Assembly: GCA_900100835.1 (NCBI GenBank) | Contig: FNCM01000001.1 | Location: 248,001-312,000, forward strand | Direction of reading: 5' to 3' | DNA length: 64,000 nt | Origin: Selenomonas sp. WCT3 | GTDB taxonomy: Bacteria; Bacillota; Negativicutes; Selenomonadales; Selenomonadaceae | In this document: positions 9,590 to 18,907 of the stretch, piece by piece | Position numbering within the stretch: position 1 is the first letter of the stretch | How the letters are laid out: the number at the start of each line of letters is the position of its first letter | Notes under the pieces: model-generated | What the model was told of the DNA's origin: nothing | What the model saw: only the letters and a program-made list of their open reading frames with translations | The model's database searches: none | Translations under genes and position numbers: made by a program

Positions 9590-10468
9590 TTACTTCTCCC
9601 CTCTATGCAACATCGGATAGCCAAGCTCCTCGCGCTGTTTCAGATAGCACTCAGCGCAAAGACGGGCCAGCTTGCGGACGCGGCCAATGAAGGCCGTGCG
9701 CTGTGATACGGAGATAGCACCGCGCGCATCGAGCAGGTTAAACGTATGCGAGCACTTGAGCACGTAGTCATAAGCCGGATGGACATAGCCCTCGGCGATG
9801 ACGCGGACAGCCTCAGCCTCATATTTATCAAAGAGCTCGAACAAGAGCTTCTCATCGGAAAGGTCAAAGGCATAAGCCGACTGCTCATACTCATTCTGAT
9901 GGAAGACATCGCCATAGGTGTAGTCATCCGTCCACTGGATGTCGTAAACGTTCTCGACGCCCTGGATATACATGGCCAGACGCTCCAGGCCATACGTGAT
10001 CTCCGAAGCTACCGGCTTGATGTCCTGGCTGCCGACCTGCTGGAAATACGTGAACTGCGTGATCTCCATGCCGTCGAGCCAGACCTCCCAGCCCAGTCCC
10101 CAAGCACCTAACGTCGGGGATTCCCAGTTATCCTCAACGAAACGGATATCGTGTTTCTTCGGGTCAATGCCGAGACGCTCCAAGCTCTCCAGATAGAGCT
10201 CCTGGATGTTATCCGGCGACGGTTTCATGATGACCTGGAACTGATGGTGCTGATACAGGCGGTTCGGGTTATCGCCATAGCGGCCATCTGCCGGACGGCG
10301 CGACGGCTCGACATAGGCAACATGCCACGGCTCCGGCCCAAGTACGCGCAGGAACGTGGACGGATTCATCGTGCCGGCGCCCTTCTCGACATCATAGGGC
10401 TCGGCCAGGATGCAGCCCTGTTCCGACCAGAATTTCTGCAGGGCCAGGATGATTTCCTGAAATTTCAT
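9590..10468 (-). CDS. glyQ: Glycyl-tRNA synthetase alpha subunit
   Basis: Catalytic alpha chain of the alpha2beta2 enzyme. The family signature is visible in [25 protein letters not shown] and [14 protein letters not shown] segments, and the C-terminus has [15 protein letters not shown] start at ATG 10468 (MKFQEII) with AGGAG 8 bases upstream, giving 292 residues; upstream in-frame codons run into the T-box leader. Confidence 0.97.
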   Translation of the reverse strand: MKFQEIILALQKFWSEQGCILAEPYDVEKGAGTMNPSTFLRVLGPEPWHVAYVEPSRRPADGRYGDNPNRLYQHHQFQVIMKPSPDNIQELYLESLERLGIDPKKHDIRFVEDNWESPTLGAWGLGWEVWLDGMEITQFTYFQQVGSQDIKPVASEITYGLERLAMYIQGVENVYDIQWTDDYTYGDVFHQNEYEQSAYAFDLSDEKLLFELFDKYEAEAVRVIAEGYVHPAYDYVLKCSHTFNLLDARGAISVSQRTAFIGRVRKLARLCAECYLKQREELGYPMLHRGEK

Positions 10469-10504
10469 GGGAACAACTCCTCTTCTAATAAATCTGCTAC
10501 GGAA

Positions 10505-10710
10505 ACGCAAAAAGTCCCGCCCCCGTAACGTTATCGTTACAGGGACGAGACTTGAATTTCAATATCCCGCGGTTCCACCCTGATTGGTTTTCCTATAGAA
10601 AACCCACCTCAAAGTATTGGGTTCTGCTCCAAAGTGCCTTTCGTCTCGTTGACGGCCTTACACCATCGCCGCCTCGCTAAAGATGAGACTACTCCTCTTT
10701 ATCATTGCTG
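10505..10710 (-). promoter_or_regulatory. Glycine T-box leader of glyQS
   Basis: tRNA-sensing riboswitch. The T-box sequence AGGGTGGAACCGCGG is at 10567-10581 on the minus strand. Downstream lies a strong terminator hairpin (10510-10552, TAACG/CGTTA core, then TTTTT). Stem I upstream ends with GAAAGGCACTTTGGAG, so the specifier is read as GGC (10636-10638, Gly), matching the genes controlled. There is no stem II between stem I and stem III, typical of glycine T-boxes. Confidence 0.93.
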
Positions 10711-10716
10711 ACTACG

Positions 10717-10745
10717 AGTTTAACAAAAACGCGGACAAATGTCAA
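10717..10745 (-). promoter_or_regulatory. Promoter of the glyQS T-box transcript
   Basis: TTGACA (10740-10745), 17-bp spacer, TAAACT (10717-10722) with an extended TG at -15. The -35 box touches the end of the next gene upstream. Confidence 0.8.
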
Positions 10746-10746
10746 C

Positions 10747-11373
10747 TCAACGAACCAGTTTTATGCCCGGGATAATTTTCTCCTCCAGCTGCTTGCCGAT
10801 GCCATCCTCTTTTTCCTTAGGGTAAGCAATGGCCACCAGCCAGGATTCCTCGTTGTCGTATAGATAGATGACCTTCATGACCTCATCTTCGCCACGCATT
10901 TTGCAGTTCACCGTCGTGACCATTGCCTGGCGGCCATCGATAGTCCTTTCGGCAGAACTTGTCGCCACATTTGTCATCTTGGCCGCTTTGCTCATGGACT
11001 GAACGTAAGAATCGGTCAAAGCCTTCCCCATATCGCCATAGAATTTCTGTGCCTTCTCCCCCGCCAGGGCCCCATATTTCTTTTCGATGGCCTCGGTGTT
11101 CATGGTATTGACCACTACCTCCACCATATGGATATCTTCGCCAGTGGGGCATTCCATATAGCTCTGCCCCTTGCGCAAAAATTCCTTGAACTGGGGATTT
11201 AAGGGAATTTCCTTTGACTGGCTCCCTAGGGAAACGGGAAGTTCCAGCTCCATGGTATATACCTCTCCCTTGGCACTAGTGGCTTGCAGCGGTTTATCGC
11301 CAAAGCATCCCACCGACAGCAAAAGACTCAAAAACAAAACGGCCAGCAAGGGAATCATTTTTTTCTTCATCAT
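10747..11373 (-). CDS. Putative lipoprotein, unknown function
   Basis: 208 residues with a lipoprotein signal: KKK n-region, hydrophobic core, and lipobox LSVGC giving lipidation at C23. The rest is a soluble domain with no family I recognise: an MEL/PVSLG beta part, a helical middle (KKYGALAGEKAQKFYGDMGKAL) and a beta-rich end (VTTVNCKMRGEDEVMKVIYLYD). The last part resembles small secreted proteins that sense or bind a ligand, but this is only an impression. It stands alone between the recO terminator and the glyQS promoter. Confidence 0.75.
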   Translation of the reverse strand: MMKKKMIPLLAVLFLSLLLSVGCFGDKPLQATSAKGEVYTMELELPVSLGSQSKEIPLNPQFKEFLRKGQSYMECPTGEDIHMVEVVVNTMNTEAIEKKYGALAGEKAQKFYGDMGKALTDSYVQSMSKAAKMTNVATSSAERTIDGRQAMVTTVNCKMRGEDEVMKVIYLYDNEESWLVAIAYPKEKEDGIGKQLEEKIIPGIKLVR

Positions 11374-11382
11374 AACACCTCA

Positions 11383-11418
11383 AAGGAAAAGCCTTCCCAA
11401 CTGGAGAAGGCCTTTGTT
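11383..11418 (-). terminator. Terminator after recO
   Basis: Stem AAAGGCCTTC/GAAGGCTTTT with a 9-nt loop, followed on the minus strand by CCTTT. It overlaps the leader of the lipoprotein gene. Confidence 0.75.
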
Positions 11419-11428
11419 ATAACCGCAA

Positions 11429-12160
11429 TTAACCTAACGCCTGGATAAAAGCCAGGGACTTTAAGGGACGCCCCAACAGGGACTGCAAATAATTGAGCAG
11501 GATTTGCTCCGCCTGAACCAGCAGCCGAGAACTTATCGTAAGGGATTCTCCTTCCTGCCAGTTAAAATCCCGCAAACTCAAGATAAAGCGCCGCAAATCA
11601 TCGGGAAAGGGAACCGTGCCTGCCTCCCGGCACTCTTCGCAGAGAATGCCTCCCGCTGACTGCGAAAAAAACGCATCCCCCGTTATGGCTCTGCCACAAT
11701 GGACACAGTGTTCATAATGGAGCTGCATACCAGTGAATTCCAGCAGCTGGTAAACAGCAGCAGCTGCCGTCACGCGCGGATTGCGTATTTCAAACGCCCC
11801 CAAGATAAGCAGCAACTGTTCAAACATCTGCGCTTCCGGCTGCCCCTCGGGCAGAAATTCCCGCAAAAACTCCGCCACAAAACTTCCATAGGACATTACC
11901 GTCAAATCTTCGCTGAGTTTCCGGTAATGCTGTTTGAAGGTACATTGCTTCACCGTATCGACCCGTTGGCCCTCAGCCAGCTGCAAGTCAAGGTGCGAAA
12001 ACATCTGCATGCCTCCCGCCAGGGCACTGCGCGGCCGGCGGCAGCCAAAGGCGGCTGCCCGTACCAAACCTCGTTCCCGGGTGAAAAAGGTCATCATCTT
12101 GTCCGCCTCGCCCCAGTTCTTCGCCCCCAGGACTACCGCTTCCGTCTGATAAAGGGCCAT
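11429..12160 (-). CDS. recO: DNA repair protein RecO
   Basis: Recombination mediator that helps load RecA with RecF/RecR. It has an N-terminal OB-fold (YQTEAVVLGAKNWGEADKMMTFFT) and a helical C-terminal half with a four-cysteine zinc site, CVHCGRAI ... GILCEEC. 243 residues is the normal length. Its start overlaps the DUF502 stop by one base, so the genes are coupled. The order phoH-ybeY-era-recO is common in Firmicutes. Confidence 0.93.
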   Translation of the reverse strand: MALYQTEAVVLGAKNWGEADKMMTFFTRERGLVRAAAFGCRRPRSALAGGMQMFSHLDLQLAEGQRVDTVKQCTFKQHYRKLSEDLTVMSYGSFVAEFLREFLPEGQPEAQMFEQLLLILGAFEIRNPRVTAAAAVYQLLEFTGMQLHYEHCVHCGRAITGDAFFSQSAGGILCEECREAGTVPFPDDLRRFILSLRDFNWQEGESLTISSRLLVQAEQILLNYLQSLLGRPLKSLAFIQALG

Positions 12161-12846
12161 TATTTTACTTCCTTCTTCGCAAGTTCCTGCGCAGCTTCCG
12201 GCGAAATATTCCCGACCGGATTTTCCTGCGGGCTCTTATTGCTCAACCGCTTCGGCATAACCGCCCCCGCCGTCAGCATGTACTGCAGTGCCGACTCACT
12301 GCTGATATCCAGATAAATAACATCCTTCTTGAGCACAAAGAGATTCGTCCCCGACGTCATATTGAGGCTCCAGGGCACAAAGACACAGACGTAATCGTCC
12401 CCTAACTGCTCCTTGAGCATTGGCGGCACATCGGCCATGATGAACCCCAACGCCTTCGACTGATGATAAGGCACCAGCACCACATGGTCAAACATGTTAT
12501 TTGACTCAAACACTGCCGTGGAAAGATGCTTGACACTGTTGTAGATAAATTTAACGACGGGAATCTTTCCGAGCAGCTTCTCACCCAGATGGATAAGCCG
12601 GCGGGTAGCCCAATAGGACGACGCCCAACCGGTCAGATAGATGAAGGCCAGCAGCGTGATAATCCCCATGCCAGGGAAATAAAACGGCAGATGTTTTCCG
12701 AGTACCCCTTCCGTAAAATGAAGCGTCTCCTCAATGACAAAAAAGGTAATGGCCACCGGAACCAACAGAATGAGGCCATTGATAAAGCGCCGGGAAATCC
12801 GGCCGGAAATACTGCTGCTATTTTTCTTTCCTTCGTTTTCACTCAT
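12160..12846 (-). CDS. DUF502 family membrane protein
   Basis: 228 residues with two strong membrane segments (about residues 21-40, [17 protein letters not shown], and 58-78, [18 protein letters not shown]), then a beta-rich soluble domain with [15 protein letters not shown] and [22 protein letters not shown]. This is the DUF502 pattern; the molecular function of the family is not established. It overlaps the YbeY-Era gene by 4 bases and recO by 1, so it is locked in this operon. Confidence 0.88.
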   Translation of the reverse strand: MSENEGKKNSSSISGRISRRFINGLILLVPVAITFFVIEETLHFTEGVLGKHLPFYFPGMGIITLLAFIYLTGWASSYWATRRLIHLGEKLLGKIPVVKFIYNSVKHLSTAVFESNNMFDHVVLVPYHQSKALGFIMADVPPMLKEQLGDDYVCVFVPWSLNMTSGTNLFVLKKDVIYLDISSESALQYMLTAGAVMPKRLSNKSPQENPVGNISPEAAQELAKKEVK

Positions 12847-14258
12847 CGCTCGTCACCAAATCCAAAATTACGCAAAATCCCATCCCGGTCACGCCAATCT
12901 TTGCGCACCTTGACCCAAAGATCCAAGAACACCCGCGATCCCAAGAGATTCTGGATATCCGTCCGAGCCAACGCTCCGATTTCACGAAGCATAGAGCCCT
13001 TCGCCCCGATGATGATTCCCTTTTGCGAATCACGCTCGACATAAATCGTTGCTCGGATATAGACATCCTCATTCGGACGCGTAGTCATCTCGTCCACATC
13101 CACCGCAATAGCATGGGGAATCTCATCTCGCGTGAGATGCAAAGCCTTCTCACGAATCAATTCCGCCACAATCAGGCGCTCCGGCTGATCCGTAATCATA
13201 TCCTCCGGATAATATTGGGGACCTTCCGGCAGATACCCCTTTACCTCATCAAGCAAGCCGTCGAGATTCATCTTTTCCATCGCCGAGATTGGCACAACAC
13301 CAGCAAAGGAATACTTGCTGGTGTAATGAGCAATAATCGGCAAAGCCTGCTCGCGGTCAATCAAATCAATCTTATTGACCACGAGAATAACCGGGCGCTT
13401 CGTCGCCTGCAGGCGCTCCAAGATATACATCTCTCCCGGCCCCAGTTTCTGGGTGGCATCCACTACAAAGAGAATAGCATCGACTTCCTTTAAAGTACCC
13501 TCAGCAGCCTTTACCATATACTCGCCGAGCTTATGCTTCGGTTTATGGATGCCCGGCGTATCCAGGAACACAATCTGGGCATCCGGCTCCGTCAGCACAC
13601 ACATAATGCGATTGCGGGTAGTCTGGGGCTTATCGCTCATGATAGCGATTTTCTGGCCAATAAGGGTATTGACCAGCGTGGATTTTCCCACATTCGGCCG
13701 GCCAATTACCGCAATGAAACCAGATTTATGTTTTCCCTGCTTCGCCATAGCTGGCTGCTGGGGGTCCGCCTTTGGTGCCTTCTTCGCCCCATCATCGTCC
13801 CGGGAGATGCCCAGCTGCTCCATCACATAGCGCTGTTCTTCCTCCATCTCCAGCCGATCGGCCTCTTCCATGTGGTCATAGCCCAACAGATGCAGCATGC
13901 CATGGACCGTCAGGAAAGCCATCTCCCGGCGGACACTGTGCCCAAAATCAGCCGCCTGTTCTTCCGCCCGTTCCACCGAGATAATCAAATCCCCCAGCAC
14001 ATCCACTTCGGGTTCACCTTCGATTTCCGGCTCTTCGCTCTCGTTGAGGGCAAAGGACAATACATCTGTCGGCCGGTCGATGCCCCGATACTGTTTATTG
14101 AGCGTGTGAATATACTCATTATTGGTCAAGGTGACACTAACCTCACCATTTTCCACATCGTACAGCTTGCCCACCATTTCGGCAGCAGCCTTGACGTTAT
14201 CGATATACTCCTGGGGAAACGTAAGCTCCTCCGGATAATTGCTAATGATTACTTCCAT
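12843..14258 (-). CDS. YbeY-Era fusion: rRNA maturation RNase plus GTPase
   Basis: One uninterrupted 471-residue frame. Residues 1-151 are YbeY, the metal-dependent endoribonuclease of 16S rRNA 3'-end maturation, with the signature [11 protein letters not shown] (ligands H119, H123, H129). Residues 152-175 are a polar linker rich in Lys, Asp, Pro and Gln. Residues 176-471 are a complete Era GTPase: G1 GRPNVGKS (186-193), G3 DTPG, G4 NKID, and a C-terminal KH domain with GAKG. The internal Met171 has no Shine-Dalgarno sequence, so separate translation of Era looks unlikely. It sits 3 bases after phoH and overlaps the DUF502 gene. Confidence 0.92.
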   Translation of the reverse strand: MEVIISNYPEELTFPQEYIDNVKAAAEMVGKLYDVENGEVSVTLTNNEYIHTLNKQYRGIDRPTDVLSFALNESEEPEIEGEPEVDVLGDLIISVERAEEQAADFGHSVRREMAFLTVHGMLHLLGYDHMEEADRLEMEEEQRYVMEQLGISRDDDGAKKAPKADPQQPAMAKQGKHKSGFIAVIGRPNVGKSTLVNTLIGQKIAIMSDKPQTTRNRIMCVLTEPDAQIVFLDTPGIHKPKHKLGEYMVKAAEGTLKEVDAILFVVDATQKLGPGEMYILERLQATKRPVILVVNKIDLIDREQALPIIAHYTSKYSFAGVVPISAMEKMNLDGLLDEVKGYLPEGPQYYPEDMITDQPERLIVAELIREKALHLTRDEIPHAIAVDVDEMTTRPNEDVYIRATIYVERDSQKGIIIGAKGSMLREIGALARTDIQNLLGSRVFLDLWVKVRKDWRDRDGILRNFGFGDER

Positions 14259-14261
14259 TCC

Positions 14262-15272
14262 TTATGCCTTTCCCTGTCTCTCTGCCTCAGCCTTGGCCTT
14301 GGCCTTTTTCTTCTTGGCTTCCCAATCGCCATAGGCTTCCACAATGCGGGTAACCACCTCATGACGAATGACATCCATGGGCGCCATTCGAACAATGCCG
14401 ACGCCCTTTACGCCCTTCAATACTTCCGATGCTTCCCGAAGTCCCGAGGTCACCCCCCGAGGCAAATCAACCTGCCCCAGGTCACCGGTAACTACCATTC
14501 GGGAACCGAAACCCAAACGCGTCAAAAACATCTTCATCTGCTTATCCGTCGTGTTCTGGGCCTCGTCGAGAATGATAAACGCATCCTCGAGCGTACGGCC
14601 GCGCATATAAGCCAGCGGCGCAATCTCGATGATGCCCTTGGCCATAAACTTCTGATAGGTGTCCTGACCTAAGATATCCTGCAGGGCATCGTAAAGCGGT
14701 CGCAAATAAGGGTCTACTTTATCCTGCAAATCGCCGGGCAAAAAGCCCAAGCGCTCGCCAGCTTCCACTGCCGGACGGGTCAGGATAATCTTGTTTACTT
14801 CCTTATTGCGTAGCGCAGCCACTGCCATGACAACCGCCAAATAGGTTTTACCTGTACCAGCCGGCCCGATGCCAAAGGTTATGGAATTACGGCGAATCGT
14901 ATCGAGATAAAGCCGCTGGCCGAGGGTCTTGGGGCGGACATGACGGCCCCGGGACGTCACGAGAATCGTATCACCAAACAAGGTGTGGAGGGCTTCCCCC
15001 TTGCCGCCCTTCACAAGACCGATGCCATAACGCACTTCATGCATCGTAATCGTCGTTCCCTGACGGTAGAGATACTGCAACTCCGTGAGCACCTTAGCTG
15101 CCGGTTCCACCATGCAGGCCTCACCGAGTATCTCGATGCGGTCGCCACGGCTTATAAACTGGCAATCAAAATTATCCCGCATTGCCTGCAGGAACTCATC
15201 GCGCTCACCCAAAAGGGAATACGCTTCTTTATGGTCTTGGAAAACAATCTGCTTTTCTAATGCCTGCTGCAA
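14262..15272 (-). CDS. PhoH-like ATPase
   Basis: PhoH/YbeZ-family P-loop protein, a predicted RNA-associated ATPase or helicase usually encoded next to ybeY. The 336 residues include an N-terminal KH-like part (DFQFISRGDRIEILGEA-like), Walker A GPAGTGKTYLAV, and Walker B region FIILDEAQNTT. The C-terminus is a Lys/Ala-rich tail (KKKKAKAKAEAERQ). The start is read as TTG at 15272 with AGGTGA about 9 bases upstream; no better ATG is present. First gene of the phoH-ybeY/era-DUF502-recO operon. Confidence 0.92.
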   Translation of the reverse strand: MQQALEKQIVFQDHKEAYSLLGERDEFLQAMRDNFDCQFISRGDRIEILGEACMVEPAAKVLTELQYLYRQGTTITMHEVRYGIGLVKGGKGEALHTLFGDTILVTSRGRHVRPKTLGQRLYLDTIRRNSITFGIGPAGTGKTYLAVVMAVAALRNKEVNKIILTRPAVEAGERLGFLPGDLQDKVDPYLRPLYDALQDILGQDTYQKFMAKGIIEIAPLAYMRGRTLEDAFIILDEAQNTTDKQMKMFLTRLGFGSRMVVTGDLGQVDLPRGVTSGLREASEVLKGVKGVGIVRMAPMDVIRHEVVTRIVEAYGDWEAKKKKAKAKAEAERQGKA

Positions 15273-15364
15273 AGAATCTGTTCACCTGCTTCTCTCTTAT
15301 CGAATAAACAATAAATACAGTCCCATTGTACCACATATCCAGCCCGCAACCAAAATACTACCCA

Positions 15365-15399
15365 AAGAAAAAAGCCTGCACCTCCGACAGAAGATGCAG
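15365..15399 (-). terminator. Minus-strand terminator-like hairpin
   Basis: CTGCATCT/AGGTGCAG stem (one G-T pair) followed by GCTTTTTTC on the minus strand. It could end hsdS transcription about 200 bases past its stop, or end an RNA antisense to the small ORF next to it. Confidence 0.6.
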
Positions 15400-15403
15400 A
15401 CAC

Positions 15404-15532
15404 GTGAAAAGCCGCGAGAGTGACCACGCCCTCACGGCCTATACCATTACACTAGCTGATTTCTTCTTATCTGTCATGGCAGGCATAATCGCTCACTATG
15501 TCTGCAAGTTTTCCACTGCTTTCTTTGCGTAA
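15404..15532 (+). CDS. Possible small hydrophobic peptide, toxin-like
   Basis: A 42-residue reading frame from GTG 15404 ends in a predicted single membrane helix (LADFFLSVMAGIIAHYVCK) and a short tail. Its size and layout resemble small type I toxin-like or holin-like membrane peptides, though I cannot name a family. No good ribosome-binding site is visible. A minus-strand terminator (15365-15399) lies just outside, and a minus-strand hairpin with TTTTC covers its first codons, as an antisense RNA might. It is the only ORF in the 329-base gap between phoH and hsdS; the ORF could be spurious. Confidence 0.4.
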   Translation: MKSRESDHALTAYTITLADFFLSVMAGIIAHYVCKFSTAFFA

Positions 15533-15548
15533 CATGCCGCCAGTCTGC

Positions 15549-15593
15549 ATTTGACAAGTCAATCTTTGACCGGTCAAGTTTGACTTGTCAAAT
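15549..15593. repeat. Nested palindrome of three TTGAC-GTCAA boxes
   Basis: The 14-bp arms ATTTGACAAGTCAA (15549-15562) and TTGACTTGTCAAAT (15580-15593) are perfect inverted copies. Centred between them is a perfect 12-bp palindrome, TTGACCGGTCAA (15566-15577). No T-run follows on either strand, so it looks more like a protein-binding site or repeat than a terminator. Related boxes occur at 26360-26396 and 30977-30992. Confidence 0.8.
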
Positions 15594-15601
15594 TCTGCAC
15601 T

Positions 15602-16999
15602 CTAGCTTGCTAGTATTTCTTGCAGAAGTTCTTGGGCGCCGGCTTCGCTGGGGTCATTAGTGCCCAGTTCGCCACGGAAGGCACGGGCGAGGATGGATTT
15701 TTTGAGGACACCGATGGTGGCTAGGGCTTTTTCGCAAGCAGTGACCGTGGATTGTTCGCGGGAGAGCAGGTTATCCAGCAGACGGACAATTTCTTGTTGC
15801 TCTGAAAATGTCGGTAATTTTACTTTGATTTTTTTTATATTTGCTATAGAAAGTTTCCCCAATGTAGCTGATGCAATCCTTGTTTTTATTTCAACTTGAA
15901 CAAACTCAGATGCTATATATTTCGCCAAATAATTACTATCACATTCCAAATCCGTAAGTTTCACTGCATTTTCTGTAAGATTAGCACCATCAAATTCAGC
16001 AGGTATTACTCCGCAATCACCGATACACGCTCCAACATTCGTTATGTACACATCTCCAACATTGACTGTATATTTTTTTATATATGGTAAAACATCATCG
16101 GGAACAAACATTATATTATCAGATATTACCGTTCCCTGTTTCAAATTACCTGCCTTTATATATGGATGTCCAGTATTTTCAACAGTTAAACTCATTCCTT
16201 TAGGAACACGTTTCCCCCCCTTAACTTGCGCAATATCTTCAATATATACATCTTGCCAGCCGGCATCACTCACACTATTTTCCCTTCTCCACTTCTCCGT
16301 CAACTTGCCTGTGAAAGCCTGATGAAGAATAGCGGCACGGCGCAGGTCGGCTCCATCGAGAACTTCCTGTATTTTTTTCTTGGCTTCGTCCAGCTTGGCG
16401 AAAAGGGATTCAATACATCTTACTATTCGATTTTGCTCGTTCAATGTCGGAAATGGAATAGGTAACTCCGTTATATAATTAGCTCTGATATTATTTATAT
16501 TTACACCAACAGCCAAATTACGAATTTTATTTCGGTATAATTCACTTTGAAAATAATAATCTATAAAACAAGCATTCGTTTTTCCATTTGGTCTAACCAG
16601 CATAAGAAATGCACCAAAAGCCACATTAGAGTAATTTGCAAATGAAATCCCAGCTCTACCAATAACTTTTTTACTTCCTGTCGATGCTACAATAACAATA
16701 TCATTTTCTTTTATAAGCTGTTCTTCATTTACCAATTCTGAAGATACATAGACATTATCTGCATCAACATCAATATCAATATATCCTTCACCTATATTTC
16801 CTCCACGCATAATAAGACAATCATTCTCTTTTTTTATCGAATGTGCGTCCGCTTTCTTATATGAAACACCCCTATACAGTGAGGCTACAGTTCCCAGTCT
16901 CACCCAGCACCAATTCTCCGGCACCTTATATGGCTGTTCCTCGACTGGCACCAGTGCCGCTTGCAATTTTTCTTCTATTGTCAGTTGCTTCTTTGCCAT
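15602..16999 (-). CDS. hsdS: Type I restriction enzyme specificity subunit HsdS
   Basis: DNA-recognition subunit of the type I restriction-modification complex. The 465 residues show two target-recognition domains: TRD1 (about 20-190, from VPENWCWVRLGTVAS) and TRD2 (about 240-430, from AGWQDVYIEDIAQVKGGKRVP). The conserved helical spacers follow each: LNEQNRIVRCIESLFAKLDEA and FSEQQEIVRLLDNLLSREQ. TRD stretches are visibly AT-richer than flanking genes, typical of exchanged specificity modules. It is separated from hsdM by two inserted genes. AGGAAAGG lies about 10 bases before ATG. Confidence 0.93.
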   Translation of the reverse strand: MAKKQLTIEEKLQAALVPVEEQPYKVPENWCWVRLGTVASLYRGVSYKKADAHSIKKENDCLIMRGGNIGEGYIDIDVDADNVYVSSELVNEEQLIKENDIVIVASTGSKKVIGRAGISFANYSNVAFGAFLMLVRPNGKTNACFIDYYFQSELYRNKIRNLAVGVNINNIRANYITELPIPFPTLNEQNRIVRCIESLFAKLDEAKKKIQEVLDGADLRRAAILHQAFTGKLTEKWRRENSVSDAGWQDVYIEDIAQVKGGKRVPKGMSLTVENTGHPYIKAGNLKQGTVISDNIMFVPDDVLPYIKKYTVNVGDVYITNVGACIGDCGVIPAEFDGANLTENAVKLTDLECDSNYLAKYIASEFVQVEIKTRIASATLGKLSIANIKKIKVKLPTFSEQQEIVRLLDNLLSREQSTVTACEKALATIGVLKKSILARAFRGELGTNDPSEAGAQELLQEILAS

Positions 17000-17039
17000 C
17001 TACTGTGTGCCTTTCCTAGTTGTTTTGCATATAACTAAT

Positions 17040-17549
17040 TTATATTTTTATTCCTACAGTTCTCATCATGTCGTACAAATTAACATATTTTACACCAACC
17101 TGTTGGCATATATCTGGAATTTTCACCTTCGTTGTCCCTTTCCCCGGCATTTTCTCTTGTGTTACTACCGTCGCATTCAAAGCCTTCCCAGTTGCAATAA
17201 GCCAAAGGTCAGCTCTTGATAGAAACCATTCCTTTGCCGCATCGTTATATTGCGCATTTTTCATGATCAGGTTAGCTATATTTTGATAGTATTGAAGGAC
17301 TGTTCCATCCTGTTTAGCTTGGATAACATACGCTCTGCCTGCATCATCCGCAGATTTCTTTATGTTTTCACCAAACCATTCTGTTAAATCATCCTTGCCA
17401 TCAGCTATTTCATCAGCAACAGCATCTATAACTTTCACCTTACCAGTCTTAAACATCCCTAATAATGTTAACCAAAAGGAAGGGACTATATCATAAGCAT
17501 AAAATGTATTTTTTGCTGTAATAAACGTGTTCGTATCCATTATATACAT
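17040..17549 (-). CDS. DUF4411/PIN-like protein, possible toxin
   Basis: 169 residues starting MYIMDTNTFI, a PIN-fold opening with the first catalytic Asp at position 5. A second acidic cluster follows (VIDAVADEIADGKDD), then SRADLWLIATGKAL as the third acidic strand and VVTQEK. This is the DUF4411 family (PIN-like predicted ribonucleases). Its start lies 4 bases after the stop of the metalloprotease gene, and its ribosome-binding site AAGGAGGG is made of that gene's last codons, so the pair is tightly coupled. It is probably a nuclease toxin or effector; the activity is inferred. Confidence 0.72.
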   Translation of the reverse strand: MYIMDTNTFITAKNTFYAYDIVPSFWLTLLGMFKTGKVKVIDAVADEIADGKDDLTEWFGENIKKSADDAGRAYVIQAKQDGTVLQYYQNIANLIMKNAQYNDAAKEWFLSRADLWLIATGKALNATVVTQEKMPGKGTTKVKIPDICQQVGVKYVNLYDMMRTVGIKI

Positions 17550-17553
17550 CCTG

Positions 17554-18678
17554 TTAGCCCTCCTTTGCCATACTCATAACACTAGCAAAGGTATCCCCTT
17601 TGACCCCAACGAGCTGATATGCCTCTGTATAAGATAACCCTCCATTGTTAAGTGCTTCATTCACATAACGGCAAAACCCTCGTCCTGCACGATAGGGAAT
17701 AATCTTATAAAAATCGCCGCCGCCACTGCTTTTCGGCAGCTTGCTGTGCTTAGCCTGATACTGACTAATCAAACCAGCGTATTCTTCATCGTTTATTTTT
17801 CCATAAGTCAGCGCCGCCCTGTACAAAACCAGCTGACTGACCTTAAAATATTTTTCCAGCTCATCATAATCATGAGGGTTATCTTCCCACACCTTGTTAA
17901 AAAGCGCTTTCGGAACCAATATTCTTGCCGCAATCCGATTACAAAACGGTTCAGAACGGTCATCCAATCCATCTTGCCCCAGGAAAATATGTACCACCTC
18001 ATGAAAAAGCGTAAAGATTCTAGCGGCAGCAGCATCAGCACCATTTATAAATATTACTGGTGCTATTTTATCTACCAAAGCAAAGCCACGAAATTCATCA
18101 ACATTTAATTTCCGTTTGGTATTATTCCCTACCACACCATTTATAAAGACAGCTATACCACTATTTTCCACCATATCCACAAAAAAACGCAGTGTACTTT
18201 CTTTGTTATGAAAATTACTACGCCAATCAACAGGGATTTTCAAAGTCTTGGTTATGTGTTCAACGATTTCATCATCAGGCATATTTCGATTTATACTACC
18301 GATAAAATCTACGGGGGCATAAGCATTGTCCTTCTTATAGTCACGCAACCACTCCTGCCGTTTGCGTATGATGTTAATCGTATCACGCAATGCCGCACTA
18401 TATTCCCCCGTAGCAGCAAATCCATGATTATTTAATGTGCGGAAATCAGCAATTTTTTTAACATCGATATGGGGAGGGGCAGAAAGCATCAAGTAACCAA
18501 AGGGGATATAGGCAAACTTTGCCACATCCTCTAACTGTTTTACAGTTGGCTGGCTGTTTCCTTTCAACCAATCTTCCACATGAGAAAACTTGGCCTTGAA
18601 TGCCTCCATCCCACGCTGGCTATATTCTATTGCCCAAAGCAAAACATCAGGATTGATATTCACCCTAGCCACAGTCAT
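17554..18678 (-). CDS. ImmA/IrrE-family metalloprotease with HTH-like N-terminus
   Basis: 374 residues. The zinc-protease motif HEVVH is at 226-230 with downstream Glu/Asp residues, as in COG2856/ImmA-IrrE proteins that cleave repressors. The N-terminal 65 residues (from MTVARVNINPDVLLWAIE, through PTVKQLEDVAKFAYIPFGYLML) look like the Xre-type helix-turn-helix often fused to this peptidase. I start at ATG 18678 because AGGGGTGA is well placed; the frame stays open to 18867 but lacks a ribosome-binding site there. With the coupled PIN-like gene it forms an antitoxin/toxin-like pair lodged inside the hsd locus, with its own promoter. Confidence 0.82.
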   Translation of the reverse strand: MTVARVNINPDVLLWAIEYSQRGMEAFKAKFSHVEDWLKGNSQPTVKQLEDVAKFAYIPFGYLMLSAPPHIDVKKIADFRTLNNHGFAATGEYSAALRDTINIIRKRQEWLRDYKKDNAYAPVDFIGSINRNMPDDEIVEHITKTLKIPVDWRSNFHNKESTLRFFVDMVENSGIAVFINGVVGNNTKRKLNVDEFRGFALVDKIAPVIFINGADAAAARIFTLFHEVVHIFLGQDGLDDRSEPFCNRIAARILVPKALFNKVWEDNPHDYDELEKYFKVSQLVLYRAALTYGKINDEEYAGLISQYQAKHSKLPKSSGGGDFYKIIPYRAGRGFCRYVNEALNNGGLSYTEAYQLVGVKGDTFASVMSMAKEG

Positions 18679-18722
18679 ACTCTCACCCCTGTCTTTTCCT
18701 CTTAGCACAGAACTCAAAATAA

Positions 18723-18750
18723 GGAGGAAGCTCCTCGCCTCCTCCTTTTT
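18723..18750. other. Hairpin in the leader of the protease/PIN pair
   Basis: GGAGGA/TCCTCC stem with a T5 run on the plus strand; on the minus strand an 8-bp stem AAGGAGGA/TCCTCCTT is followed by ATTTTG. It lies between the minus-strand promoter and the chosen start, so it may attenuate, or may simply end plus-strand transcripts. Confidence 0.45.
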
Positions 18751-18907
18751 GCCAATGTTTATAAGAGCACATTGAGAAGCCCCTTCATTATAATATTCCG
18801 GTTCGGGTATCATTAAGTCCCCCGACTGGACTACAACTTCTTTCCTGTTGCCGAACGAGGCGCCCATTTATGACACCATTTCAAAGACAATACTCCCTGT
18901 TTACCTC

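Noticed and set aside
15549..15593. Reading the nested palindrome as a CRISPR fragment
   Set aside because: Units are 12-14 bp inverted copies without spacers of constant length; no cas gene is present.
18679..18867. 63-codon N-terminal extension of the metalloprotease gene
   Set aside because: The frame is open, but no ribosome-binding site precedes the distal ATG, a hairpin crosses it, and homologues of this family begin near the chosen ATG.
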